A stretch of 64,000 nt of DNA from positions 28,784,756 to 28,848,755 of the forward strand of contig CP141150.1 in the NCBI GenBank assembly GCA_035235625.1. Reading direction: 5' to 3'. This document shows positions 29,198 through 39,800 of the stretch, in pieces. How positions within the stretch are numbered: position 1 is the first letter of the stretch; each line of letters starts with the position of its first letter. Both the position numbers and the translations under genes were made by a program. The notes under the pieces were generated by a model, which was given only the letters and a program-made list of their open reading frames with translations, did not search any database and was not told the origin of the DNA. The DNA is from Saururus chinensis (taxonomy: Eukaryota > Streptophyta > Magnoliopsida > Piperales > Saururaceae).

Positions 29198-29850
29198 GTT
29201 GAATTACACTATGTGATTTAGACACTATAATGCAGGTTTTGGTGATGTGTATACATGATTAGAAAATGATACATCTTGTCAATGATTGATCTGAATTGTT
29301 ATATAACTATGCTGTCGTGTTTTCGATGATTATAATTATATTAAAAACTATTGCTGAGTTTGTTAAACTCACCCCTCTTTCTTGTGTTTTTGCTTTGGTG
29401 CTGCGTGGCATAACACGCAGATGGACAGGATCTCCTCTATGAGGAAAGGTCAGAGACGACATGGGAGTGATCGTGGAGACATCTTGTATAGCTTGTTTCC
29501 TTGTTTATGTTTTTATTATTAGAACCTTTGTGTGTGGTTCTTATTTTGGTTTATGCTATCTTATACATTTGTGTTGCTTAAGACCTATTTTGGAGCCTAG
29601 AGTGGGCTATAGTTTAACTTAGCATGTGGGTTTGAGACTTTTAGTTATCTTAGAGTTAAAGTAACTCTTTCATTACTACTTATTTACTCTTGTTCAAAGT
29701 GGTGCGTGTACTCCGTAATTTTGTTAGATCACCCGTGATTAGGGAATAAGTCTTCTGCTAAATTATTTTTTAATCTCCTTGTCGCCCCTGTGCACTTGAC
29801 CGGCCCCTGGACCGGGTTCGGCTCGGGTCGGGCAGTGCCAGGGCATGACA

Positions 29851-30830
29851 CCTTGTCTATTATAATTTCTACCGATCTTGATTTAGAACATGTGGATAAT
29901 CTACTTAGTGTTCTTCAATAATATAAGACAGCTTTTGGGTGGACAATAGCATATATCAAGGGAATAAGTCCTACTATGTGTATGCACCGTATTCACCTTG
30001 AGGAGAATACGAAAACCCACATGTGAGATGCAACACAAGCATAATCCTAACATGAAGGAGGTTGTCAGAGCAGAAGTTTTGAAACTATTGGATGTTGGCA
30101 TAATCTATCCCATCTCAGATAGTACTTGGGTCAGCTCAATTCAGGTAGTTCCCAAAAGGTTTGGAATCATAGTATTCAAAAATGACAATGATGAGTTAGT
30201 ACCCACTCAAATGACTACTGGCTGGCGGGTGTGTATTGACTACCAAAAACTAAACTCGGTCACCAGAAATATCACTTCCCACTTCTATTTATTGATCAAA
30301 TGCTTGAGAGGTTGGCTAGTCATAATTATTATTGCTTTTTGGATGGCTATTTTGGCTACAATCAGATTCCCATTGCTCAAGAGGATCAAGAGAAAATAAC
30401 TTTTAGTTTTCCTTTTGGTACTTATGCCTATCGTGGGATGTCATTTAGGTTGTGTAATGCACCCTCTAGTGTTTAGCAGTGCATGATGAGTATATTTTTA
30501 GATATGGTTGAGAGATTTCTTGAGGTCTTCATGGATGACTTTTCTGTGTTTATGTTATCTTTTGATGAATGTTTACATCATTTGTCTCTTGTTCTGGCAA
30601 GGTGTAAAGAAATAAATCTTGTTCAAAATTGGGAGAAATGTCACTTTATGGTTCATCAAGGAATAGTATTTGAGCATGTTATTTCAAGTAGGGGCACTCA
30701 GGTTGATAAGGCCAAAGTTGACTTGATTTATAGTCTCCCTTTGCCAATGACGGTGAAGGAAGTTAGATCCTTTCTTGGCCATGCAGGGTTTTATGGAGAT
30801 TCATTGTAGACTATAGCAAAATTTCTCGAC
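29851..30830 (+). pseudogene. Reverse transcriptase of the Athila-like element (broken)
   Basis: Conserved RT blocks are visible: VVRAEVLKLLDVGIIYPISD, TTGWRVCIDYQKLNSVTR, then MMSIFLDMVERFLEVFMDDF (catalytic FMDD at about 30530) and NLVQNWEKCHFMVHQGIVF. VREVRSFLGHAGF-like text comes near the end. The order and wording are those of the Athila clade. The part between 30290 and 30480 (dgYfGYNQIPIAqEDQEK-like) is in another frame and contains a stop before CMMSIF. It is a relic without coding capacity. Confidence 0.9.
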
Positions 30831-31500
30831 CCTTATGTAATTTACTGAGCAAAGATGTTGCTCTTGTCTTTGATGATGCATTTTTGCAAGCTTTTGGCAA
30901 GCTCAAGCAAATTTTAACATTTGCTTCTATCATCCAACCACCTGATTGGAATTTACCTTTTGAGCTAATGTATGATGTATTTGGTTATGTAGTTGGAGCT
31001 ATCTTAGGGTAGCGGGTTGATAAAGTTCCCCATGCCATTTATTATTCTAGTCAAACTCTTAATGATGCTTAGCTGAATTACTCCACAACTAAAAAGGAGT
31101 TATTAGTTGTAGTATTTGCTCTAGACAAGTTTCAATCATATCTCTTAGGATCCAAGGTGATAGTGTTCTCTAATCATGTAGCTTTGAAGCATATTCTTTT
31201 AAAGAAACACACTAAACCCTGCTTGATACATTGGGTCCTTTTGCTACAAGATTTTTATATTGAGATTAGAGATAAGAAATGTTTTAAAAATGTTATAGAT
31301 GACCACTTGTCTAGGCTCATTAGAGAGTCGGTTAATGATCCTCTACCCTTAAATGACTCTTTCCCTAATGAACAACTTTTAGTAGTCTCCCATTTACCTT
31401 GGTATGCCGATATTGTCAATTATCTTGTTACTAGTCAACTTCTTGAACATTGGACTAAGTAAGATAAATCTAAATTGTTTGCTGAGGTTAAGCATTCTTT
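30831..31500 (+). pseudogene. RNase H region of the Athila-like element (broken)
   Basis: The region reads IIQPPDWNLPFELMYDVFGY (altered at the catalytic Asp position), then NYSTTKKELLVVVFALDKFQ and VALKHILLKKHTKPCLIHWV, then IEIRDKKCFKNVIDDHLSRL. These are the standard Ty3/gypsy RNase H blocks. Stops replace Gln codons (for example before RVDKVPHAI and in NDA*LNYS), which is typical of mutational decay. Confidence 0.85.
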
Positions 31501-31529
31501 TGAGATGATCCATACTTGTTTAAGTAATG

Positions 31530-32540
31530 CCTAGATCATATCATCAGGAGATGTGTATAAGAGATAAGGTTCATCATATTATTTCCTTCTGCCATGCACA
31601 TGCATGTGGTGATCATTTTGGTGCCAAGAAGACTACTACAAAGATCTTGCAATGTGGTTTCTATTGACATACACTTTTTAGAGACACCCATGACTTTTGT
31701 ACTAAGTGTGACCGATGTCAATGTATGGGTACTATCTCTCATAAAAACATGATGCCCCTTACTAGCATTCTTATTGTTGAACTATTTGATGTATAGGGTA
31801 TTGACTTCATGTGCCCATTTCCTCCATCGTTTGGTTACCTATACATCCTTGTTGTTGTTGATTATGCATCCAAGTGGGTTGAGGTAGTTCTATGTAAAAT
31901 GAATGATTACAAAGTTGTAGTCCAATTCTTAAAAGAGTCTTTTCTCGTTGTGGTATTCCTCATGCAATTATAAGTGATGGGGGTATTTATTTTTGTAATA
32001 AAGCATTTGATTTATTATTGAAAATTTTTTTTCATCACTCATAAAATTTCAACCCTTTTCATTCACAAACAAGTGGTCAACTAGAAGCTTCTAATAGGGA
32101 AATTAAACACATTTTAGAGAAGACAGTTTGATCTGACCATAAGGATTGGTCATAACGATTAAATAATACTCTTTGGGCTTATCAAATAACGTTTACAACT
32201 CCAATTGGAATGTCTCCATATAGACTTGTCTTTGTGAAAGCTTGTGATTTCCTATGCAATTAGAACATCATTCTTATTGAGCTATCAAAACTTTTAACTT
32301 TGATATGAATAAGGCTAGGTCTTATCGTAAGTTGCAATTCAATGAGTTAGAAGAGATGCACAATGATGCTTATGAGAATGCAAAAATTTATAAAAATCTT
32401 GTGCAAGTCCTTTGAGCCTAATCAGAAAGTATTATTATACAATTTTAGGTTGCATCTCTTTCTAGGAAAATCATGTTCTAGATGGTCTGGCCCTTTATTG
32501 TGACACAAGTGTTTCCCCATGAGGATGTTGAGATCATAGG
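31530..32540 (+). pseudogene. Integrase region of the Athila-like element (broken, 3' truncated)
   Basis: The zinc-finger His/Cys region is seen as HACGDHFGAKKTTTKILQCG followed by CTKCDRCQ. The core follows with a GIDFMCPFPPSFGYLYILVV-like block and DYASKWVEVV, then scattered pieces in shifting frames. The end block GPFIVTQVFPHEDVEI is recognisable at about 32490-32535. Similarity ends at about 32540. No polypurine tract or 3' LTR follows, so the element is truncated. Confidence 0.8.
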
Positions 32541-32549
32541 GCGTAGGAG

Positions 32550-33320
32550 AGGGGAAGTGAGAGGGAAGAAGGGGAACAATGGGGTAGTAGTCTTCAGGCT
32601 GGACCCTACAAGGTGATGGCCATAATAGGAATAAGGGGGTGCGACGCAGAGAGAGAGGTAGAGAGTGAGAGAGTTTGAGAATTAATTTTTCATTGCCGTA
32701 ACACTAGCCAAAGGTCTTATAAGTACTCAACGCACCTTGCTGGGCAGCCTCTAGATAACTAATCTCAACCCTTAATCATAGTCAATACATAAACAATTAA
32801 TTCATTTAAGCCTTAAGGGCAACAATTTTACTAGTGGAATATTAATATTAAGAAGGCATGAATGTAATTGGACACAACACCCGAGTAAGAAGCAAATTCT
32901 TCCAAAAAATTATTTAATGTGTAATGGAGAGGAAACATTGTGTTGGGTGAATAAAAGAACATCATCTACATAGCAAGTGAAAAATAATAGGAGCATTTAA
33001 AATATCCAGGGGTAAGATAAGATTGGGCATCGTTGGCAAAGTCCACAACCACTTCTAATAAACCGATAATTGGTCCAATTAATTAGGACACTAAAAGATG
33101 GAGCACACAAGGATTCTTCTATCCAAGAGATCCAAATGTTGTCAAATCCCAAATCCTTAAGCATAAATAAAACAAGGTCCCAATGAAACTAATCATAGGC
33201 TTTCCAAATATAAACCTTAATGGATACACTTTGAGGCCCATTCATATAGTGAAATTTCTAATAATGAGCGAGAAGAATGTTCCCCCCTATCCTTGTACAT
33301 TTGGAAACAACAGACTAATT
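32550..33320 (-). pseudogene. LINE reverse transcriptase relic
   Basis: On the complement, about 33250-33110 translates as AIKVYIWKAYD, then HWDLVLFMLKDLGF and WISWIEE. This is the conserved KxDxxKAYDxxxWdFL block of plant non-LTR RT. Further along, about 32990-32930 gives CYVDDVLLFTQHN, the F/YxDD catalytic motif. Stops occur between them. It belongs to the same decayed LINE as the endonuclease trace at about 34.75 kb. The 32550-32850 part is low-similarity 3' sequence. Confidence 0.65.
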
Positions 33321-33658
33321 TAGGGAGACCAAGGATGGAATTACCAATGCCAACTGGTTTGTCATGTTTTTAAAATTATCTTATACAATAAGTTTTACAA
33401 AGATATAAGACATTAATCATCAAAGCATTACACATTGAAATATGTAGGAGTGAGAACAAGGAAAGTAAGGTTTACTGATCTAATGATTTATTTTTGCAAA
33501 ATGAAAAAGTAAATATGTTGAGTCCACGGGCTTTATTGTTAGGAGAGTCATAATAACATGTCTAATTTTATCCTCAAGAATTGGTCGGGAGAGAGAAGAA
33601 GCTTTGAAGAGCCTAACCAGCTTCTTATCTCTCTTGGCATTCTTGGTGTTAAAATTAG

Positions 33659-33679
33659 ACACACACACACACATGTGTG

Positions 33680-33714
<35 letters not shown>
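33659..33714. repeat. Compound microsatellite (AC)n-(GT)n-(AT)n
   Basis: An AC run flows through catg into a GT run, making a self-complementary hairpin of about 30 bp, followed by an AT run of about 11 units. It lies inside the LINE relic and is probably polymorphic. Confidence 0.9.
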
Positions 33715-33715
<1 letters not shown>

Positions 33716-33729
33716 GTGAGAAGGGTAGT

Positions 33730-34470
33730 CAAGATTTTTGTCTTGCTATGTCTATATTGCACTTTCAAAAAAAAAATTAATTAATTTAGAATTCAAAAGA
33801 CTTAAAATATTATAATAATTTCTCAAATAATTATAACCTTATATCCAGGTAAATATATAGATTTCATAGTTCTAATTAGTTTAGAACTTGTTAGAGTGAG
33901 AAGGGGGCAAAGAATTTTATCATAAAAATCCTTAATTATACCCTTAAATTATTCTATTATTAAAGTAAAAAGCGATCCAGATTTTTATCATAAAAGTCCT
34001 CAATTACCCCTATTACACTAAAAATATTAGTTTTGAACTCTAATTTATAGATTGGATAAGATAATTAAACTTGAAGCTAAATTTGTATATGGTAATATAT
34101 AAAGTGCAACACATGCATCATGCGTGTACACTTTTACTAAGTATCTTTAGCCACTTTTCTAATTTTTTATGAATAGTATTTGTAGCACAGTGGGAAACAA
34201 CCATTGCGTGAAAGAACATAGAGCATTTGGCACCCTCTTTTGACCAACTAACTGTGAATTGATGATTAAAATATTCTCTTCTATTTTACTCTCTAAGAAG
34301 TAAGCCCGGTGTGCCTCTTTTTCCACTTTAAGAAGTTGAACTTTAAGGGGTCATGCTGAAGTTGTTGCTGCACTATTAGTTCCCATTTAGCGTTTTTTCA
34401 CTGGATTCCCTGCCAACCCAAATGTTCAAACTCTATTTTTTTTTTTATCATTGTCTTTAGTACTTACAGT
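33730..34470. other. AT-rich non-coding DNA within the LINE relic
   Basis: No protein similarity was recognised. The sequence contains a partial internal repeat (attttatcataaaaatcct at about 33914 and tttttatcataaaagtcct at about 33982). It probably represents later insertion debris separating the RT and endonuclease remnants of the LINE. Confidence 0.35.
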
Positions 34471-34602
34471 TTTTTAAAGATGAGGAGTCTATCACCCCCT
34501 CTTTTGGCCAGCTCACCCTACATAGACGGTAGACATCTATCAACTCTCTTAATAGGGGTGGGTTAACTAAAAGAGGGGTGAGAGACTTTTCATCTTTTTT
34601 TT
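34471..34602. mobile_element. Foldback/MITE-like element with about 45-bp inverted repeats
   Basis: The left arm (aaagatgaggagtctatcac, then ccctcttttggccagctcac) pairs with the right arm (gggttaactaaaagaggggt, then gagagacttttcatcttt) as an imperfect inverted repeat around a short loop. A TTTTTTAA-like sequence occurs at both edges and could be an eight-base duplication, although the T-runs make this ambiguous. A related arm is at about 9727. The superfamily is uncertain (hAT- or Mutator-like). Confidence 0.6.
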
Positions 34603-34609
34603 AATAGAA

Positions 34610-34950
34610 TAAATATGAGACGGCCCTCAATTGGATAGACCCAAGCAGCTTGAACAATTTAAAAGAGGTTTCCTTCATTCACAATGTGGTAGAAACAACA
34701 GCTTCAAACCGCTAATATTGAATTCTTTAATATCGAAAATTAAAAGGCAATGATCAGAAGTTCCAGAGGAGGGCACTTCAAAATACCATTTAGATATTTA
34801 ATCATCCACTCCATATTGCAAAAAGCCTATCAAAATGGTTGAGAATTAATTCATCACTTTGCTGCCGGTTGCTCAAAGTCAATAAGATACCTTATAAAGA
34901 TTTGCAAGGCCTGGTAATAAGTTGGCAGGCTAGATTCAGGGCCTACCTCC
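34610..34950 (-). pseudogene. LINE endonuclease-domain relic
   Basis: The complement at about 34775-34700 reads PSSGTSDHCLLIFDIKEFN. TSDHCPI-type text closes the apurinic endonuclease domain of plant L1-like ORF2. The flanking frame continues with drift and stops. Its position upstream (on the complement) of the RT relic at 33.2 kb matches ORF2 order, so both are probably one element. Confidence 0.55.
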
Positions 34951-35459
34951 AGCCCGCCTTAACCCAGCTCTAACAATTACAAGTAGCTCACTAGCTCGAT
35001 TAGGGTAAGCGGCTCAAAAATATAATTTTAATATATTTCTTTTATTTTATATTAATAATTTTATTTAAAAAATAAGCACTTTTTAATAAAGATAATTAAT
35101 TTAATTAATTTATTAATAGGTCTATAATAAAATTATATTATACATAATAATATAATTTTACTATTGTCTATTTATAATGAATTCCCTTATATAGTCAACC
35201 GTGACTAATAAGTCAGCCCAAGGACCTCTCAAAACTCCCAAAGAGTTTATCCACTCTTATATGCTATAAAAAGCTCAAACTATAATAAATAAAAAATTAT
35301 ATGACTCAATTTCCTAAGACCTAATAATTATTCATATTTTACTATTGTCTCAAACAAATAATAGTAAAATTATATTATTATATATAATAAAATTTTATTA
35401 TACATTTATTAATAAATATAGATGACTGCTCAATCTTAGCAAGATATAAAGAAATAATA
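34951..35459. other. AT-rich spacer
   Basis: No gene or element was identified. Several short inverted AT tracts (for example taataataaaattatatta-like) and two similar stretches around aatagtaaaattatattatt suggest decayed non-autonomous repeats. Confidence 0.35.
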
Positions 35460-35771
35460 CTCTTTCTATCCCACATTAATAGCTCTATTTAACAAAAAAA
35501 ATTTATTTTATAGCTCTATTTAATTTAAGTAGTTAAATACATAAAAAAAAGTCATACTTTCTTTTAGATGTTAGTTTGACCATTAATAAAAATTACTATT
35601 TTTCTAAATACAGCTCTTAATACATGTAAGAGGGTGTCAATTTTTATCATGTAGTAAGGCCTACGAGAATAAAACATAAGCTTATCAATCACTTAAATTG
35701 AGCCATATGAAGCTATTAAAACAATAACGTTTTTTTTTTCAAAAAAAACTATGAACACGAGACGGAGGGAG
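35460..35771. mobile_element. Stowaway-like MITE (312 bp)
   Basis: The element is flanked by TA (35458-35459 and 35772-35773). Its left end CTCTTTCTATCCCACATTAA pairs with the right end ACGAGACGGAGGGAG, whose complement reads CTCCCTCCGTCTC, the classic Stowaway terminus. A subterminal block taatagctctattt also occurs in the Stowaway copy at 61.75 kb. It is non-coding and belongs to the Tc1/Mariner-derived group. Confidence 0.75.
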
Positions 35772-35773
35772 TA

Positions 35774-35880
35774 CGGCTTATAAACACTTAATGACTTATA
35801 AGTAGTAAGCTCTTATGGCTTATATGAGATAAGAGCAACCGGGACAGCACTTACGGCTTATAAGCAGTAAGCTCGCAGTC
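35774..35880. repeat. Short direct repeats upstream of the arabinosyltransferase gene
   Basis: ttataagtagtaagctc (about 35799) and ttataagcagtaagctc (about 35858) are near-identical, each preceded by tacggcttata- or taatgactta-type text. This looks like a small local duplication next to the Stowaway copy. Confidence 0.6.
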
Positions 35881-36810
35881 CATACGCAAACGCACTTTCC
35901 GGTTGCCACTGGGCGAGCTCAAACAAAAAACGTCGGACCTTCTACAGCTCTGAGATCTCCACCGACCTCCTTAAAATGTCTGACTTTGCGACCCTCCAAT
36001 TTCCCACTTGCAGACAAGAAGATCAACTCTCATTCTAGCTTACTTTAATGCGTAATTCATTAATTACGCATTAAACAAGAGGGCGAGCACCACCATTTTC
36101 CTGCCTCTGGAACCTGCACATGCATTCCTGAGCCAGTCCTGGGTGCTCCTTCCACCTTCTCCCAGCGGCTCTCATCCTTTGTAAGCTATTCTTGCAGTCC
36201 CAGATCTGGGTTTTTCTGCTTCTGCTTCTTTCTTGCTTTATTTCTGTGTGTTTTTGTCTGTTTGCTGATTATGGTTCCAATTACTTGTTCTGTTGTTGTT
36301 TCGTTTGTTGCAAATTTGAATCGTTTGGGCAGTTTTTTCTTCTGGCACAGAATCATCTGTTTTGTAGTTGATTATAATTGATGATATTGAGGTGCCATTT
36401 TATGAAAATGCTGTGGGTGTTTCTGGGTCCATCATGTATGTACGAGTGCATTGAGAACGAGGGAATTGCTTTGGTATAACAAAAGACAAGTGCTTTTGGT
36501 CTTCTGAACTGTGATATCTTCAGATTTATGCGGCATTTGAATTTAGTATTCTTACGTTTTTATTGGATCTTCTAGGATGCCGTTTTTAATTAGAACTAAT
36601 GGCGTTATGCTCGTTGAAATCTTCAGGTATCTGAGAGAGTTGGTGTCTTCCTCCCCCTCCCTCCCTGTTGCTGTTTCAGTGCCATGACTTGTTATTGTTT
36701 GTAGCTGGCTGGTGAGTTGTACTGTATGAGAATTTAAAAAGATCAGAGATTGGGTTGAGGTGGGAGAGGGACATAGTAATTCATTTTGGGGATTGGAGTA
36801 AGTCGTGGAA
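35881..36810 (+). promoter_or_regulatory. Promoter, 5' UTR and probable leader intron of the arabinosyltransferase gene
   Basis: This non-repetitive region precedes the ATG at 36811. CT-rich text at 36090-36250 is typical of a plant 5' leader. A plausible donor (cctttgtaagct at about 36178) suggests an intron in the leader, with the T-rich stretch beyond it. The exact transcription start cannot be read from the sequence. The 109-codon complement frame overlapping the start codon is a shadow. Confidence 0.45.
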
Positions 36811-39800
36811 ATGATTGGAAGAAAGAGCATGGGTCGGGCCACTCCTCTCCTTCTGGTTCTTCTGACGATAGGTGTCTTCATTGTGACCTACAATTTATTG
36901 ACTTTATTATTTCACAATAGAAGTATTATGCCAGCAAAAGATCCCTTGGATGACAGTTTATCCTTTGATCCAGTGGTTGTAATGCCGACAAATGTGAAGA
37001 AGAATGATCATACTAAAAAACTTTTTCATGTGGCTCTGACTGCTACCGACGCTCCATATAGTAAATGGCAGTGTCGTATTATGTATTATTGGTATAAAAA
37101 GGTGAAGGATATGCCAGGTTCGGAGATGGGTGGCTTCACAAGGGTGCTACATTCAGGAAATCCTGATGAGCTCATGGACGAGATCCCAACTCTTGTGGTG
37201 GATCCTCTTCCATCAGGCCTTGATCGGGTGAGAATTCTACATTTGTGTATGTAAATCTTATTGTATGCTGCATCTTTCTATTAGTTGAGCTTATTAATTT
37301 ATTTTGTTCTACACGAAAAACTATTGTTAGCAACTCTCCAGGCCTGAGTATTGGTCTTGTGGATGCATGAGGTTCTGTGAAACATTAGTGTAGATGATTT
37401 GGTTTCAGTTTGTTTTTATGATAAGCTTGATGAGTTTTCCTCATTTTCTTTCTGTTCTTCCAACAAATGCCTTCAAGTTTAGTTGGAGTTACATAATAGA
37501 TTAACAGATGAGAATATCAAAGAAGCTAGGATGATCCATGTCGGAGAAACCATTTATATAATGGACGGTATGAAACATTTTGCTTTTGAAATCAAACTTT
37601 GTGCTGGAATGATTTAGGCTATTCGTGTTCTGCAATCTAATGTAGAAGTTCTGTTTCAATTTCAAATTCAATAAATGGATTCACTCATGGCTGTGGATGC
37701 GTGCACTTGTTCATGTTTTTTAATATTTATTGCGTCTTTCAGGGTTACATTGTCTTAAATAGACCATGGGCCTTTGTACAATGGCTTGAACAAGCCACAA
37801 TTGAGGAGGAGTAAGTTGACTTATATCTTTGCTTCAGTGACCTGCATTTGTTGATTGTTCTTTCTTTCTTTCTTTTATTTTAAATTTCTCATTTAGATGT
37901 TTACTTCTGTTGTTGGGTGATTATTACAGATATATTCTAATGGCAGAACCAGATCACATATTTGTGAATCCTCTTCCTAATTTAGCACGTGAAGATTATC
38001 CTGCAGGGTTTCCGTTTTTCTACATAAAACCTACTGATCATGAGAAGATAATAAGGAAATTTTACCCAGAAGAAATGGGTCCTGTATCCAATGTTGATCC
38101 CATTGGAAATTCTCCTGTTATCATAAAAAAGGTTGCATTTTACTTGGATATGACTCCTTTAATACTTTAGCATTTGAATATTGTTTTAGGCATACCTATC
38201 TGTATGGAATACTGTGGCTATAAGGTATTCCTTGAATATACTAAGTGAATTCTACTAATTGAATAAGTGACTACCTAAATTGTTGTCTAGGTATCTGGGT
38301 GGTACAAGGAAATAGAGGGAGGTTTAGCTTTCTAATTAAGCAATCATGTGCTAGAAAATGTATTTGTATTTTCACAAAGCAGTCAAAGATTTATAAACAA
38401 AAAAGCTTCAAGTGCATGAAAATCCATATGCTATATGGGTTTATAATTGTTTATTACTTTATGTTATTCTCAATATTGGCGTTGGAATGTGAAATGTTAA
38501 TTTGCAATTTTTTTCAACTAATATCTTTCAGGCCCAGCTGGAGAAGATTGCACCGACATGGATGAATATTTCATTGAGAATGAAAGATGACCCAGAAACT
38601 GACAAGGCTTTTGGATGGGTGCTAGAAATGTGAGGAGTTGTTTTCTATTGTCATTTTGGATTTTGTAATTGAAAATGATAAGGCCAAAAGGTAAAATTTT
38701 CTGAAACACAGGTATGCATATGCTGTTGCATCTGCACTGCATAAAGTGCAACACATTCTTCGGAAAGATTTTATGATTCAGGTACACTAAAGTAAGACAT
38801 ATGATGATTAAGTAAAATTTTAGTAAGATCGCTCTAGAAGTAATTCTTACAACTTATAAAATTTTAATTTCAGCCCCCTTGGGATGTTAAGATCGGAAAA
38901 ACATTCATTCTCCACTTCACATATGGATGCGACTATTCATTAAAGGTAACTCTCATGTTTCTCTGCTGGGCTCTAGAAGTCATTTTTTGTCATTGTTCAC
39001 TTTGTGGTGTTGAAAGAATTACCAATTTCAATTCCATTAGACATGTGATCACATGTAGGAATAAGGTGACTTTTGGTTCAGGGTAAAAAAGGAAACAAAT
39101 GCAGCTTTGTATGAATCATGTATGCAAATATATGATTATATGATTAGATTTAATTCTTTTTCCTGTAAAATGGTTGTATTGAAGTAAAATAAATGTATGA
39201 AGGACCTTATCCAAAAGAAGGAGATCTAAAAAGGAAGTACATTCTATTCGTGAAAAGACAATAGGTAGAGTTTGACTAACCATAGTAATAACTGAGAGAC
39301 TTAATGGCCGTTTGGATGAGGATTTACCAACCTGATTCATATAAGATTAGGCAAAAATCTCCAAATTATGTTTGGATGCAAAAATTAAGAGAGCCGAATT
39401 ATCCTTTAATCAACGATTTAAAAGTGATTAGTGGTTCATCTTAGGTTGCTCACCTAATTTCCTCAAGAGGAGATTACCCAACTAATAACAAACAGTAATT
39501 AGAAAAGAAAAAACATTTGACATGTATGCCCTTCAAACACAAGCCAGGCTTTTCCCCTCGGAACTCCAAACTTACGAAAGGGGGTATATGTTGTGTAATT
39601 TACAACTTATGAATCTTATTTCCCTATGGGTTTACCAAACATGATTCATTCCATAAATCTCTTATAAATTAGATTCACAAAATATGCATTACTAAACATA
39701 TAAGTACTTTATCAATGAATTTGACTAACCAAATTAAGATTAATTCTGATTTTCTGCACCTACTAATCTGTATCCAAGCGGCCCTTTACTGCAGCGGTAC

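Larger units (their letters stand above)
26474..29850 (+). mobile_element. Solo LTR of 3.38 kb inserted in the Athila-like pol
   Basis: The insert begins TGTAAGATCTCTG and ends GGGCATGACA (TG...CA). It is flanked by perfect CCTTG duplications at 26469-26473 and 29851-29855. The pol similarity of the host element continues across the joined flanks. It contains a TATA box (26894-26900) followed by a leader. Near its 3' end is the block gctgagtttgttaaactcac (about 29353). It holds no primer-binding site or protein domain, so this is a solo LTR formed by LTR-LTR recombination. Internal frames are not genes. Confidence 0.85.

Noticed and set aside
36552-36881. 109-codon complement frame across the arabinosyltransferase start
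   Set aside because: Antisense shadow of the 5' leader and exon 1, with no homology signal.
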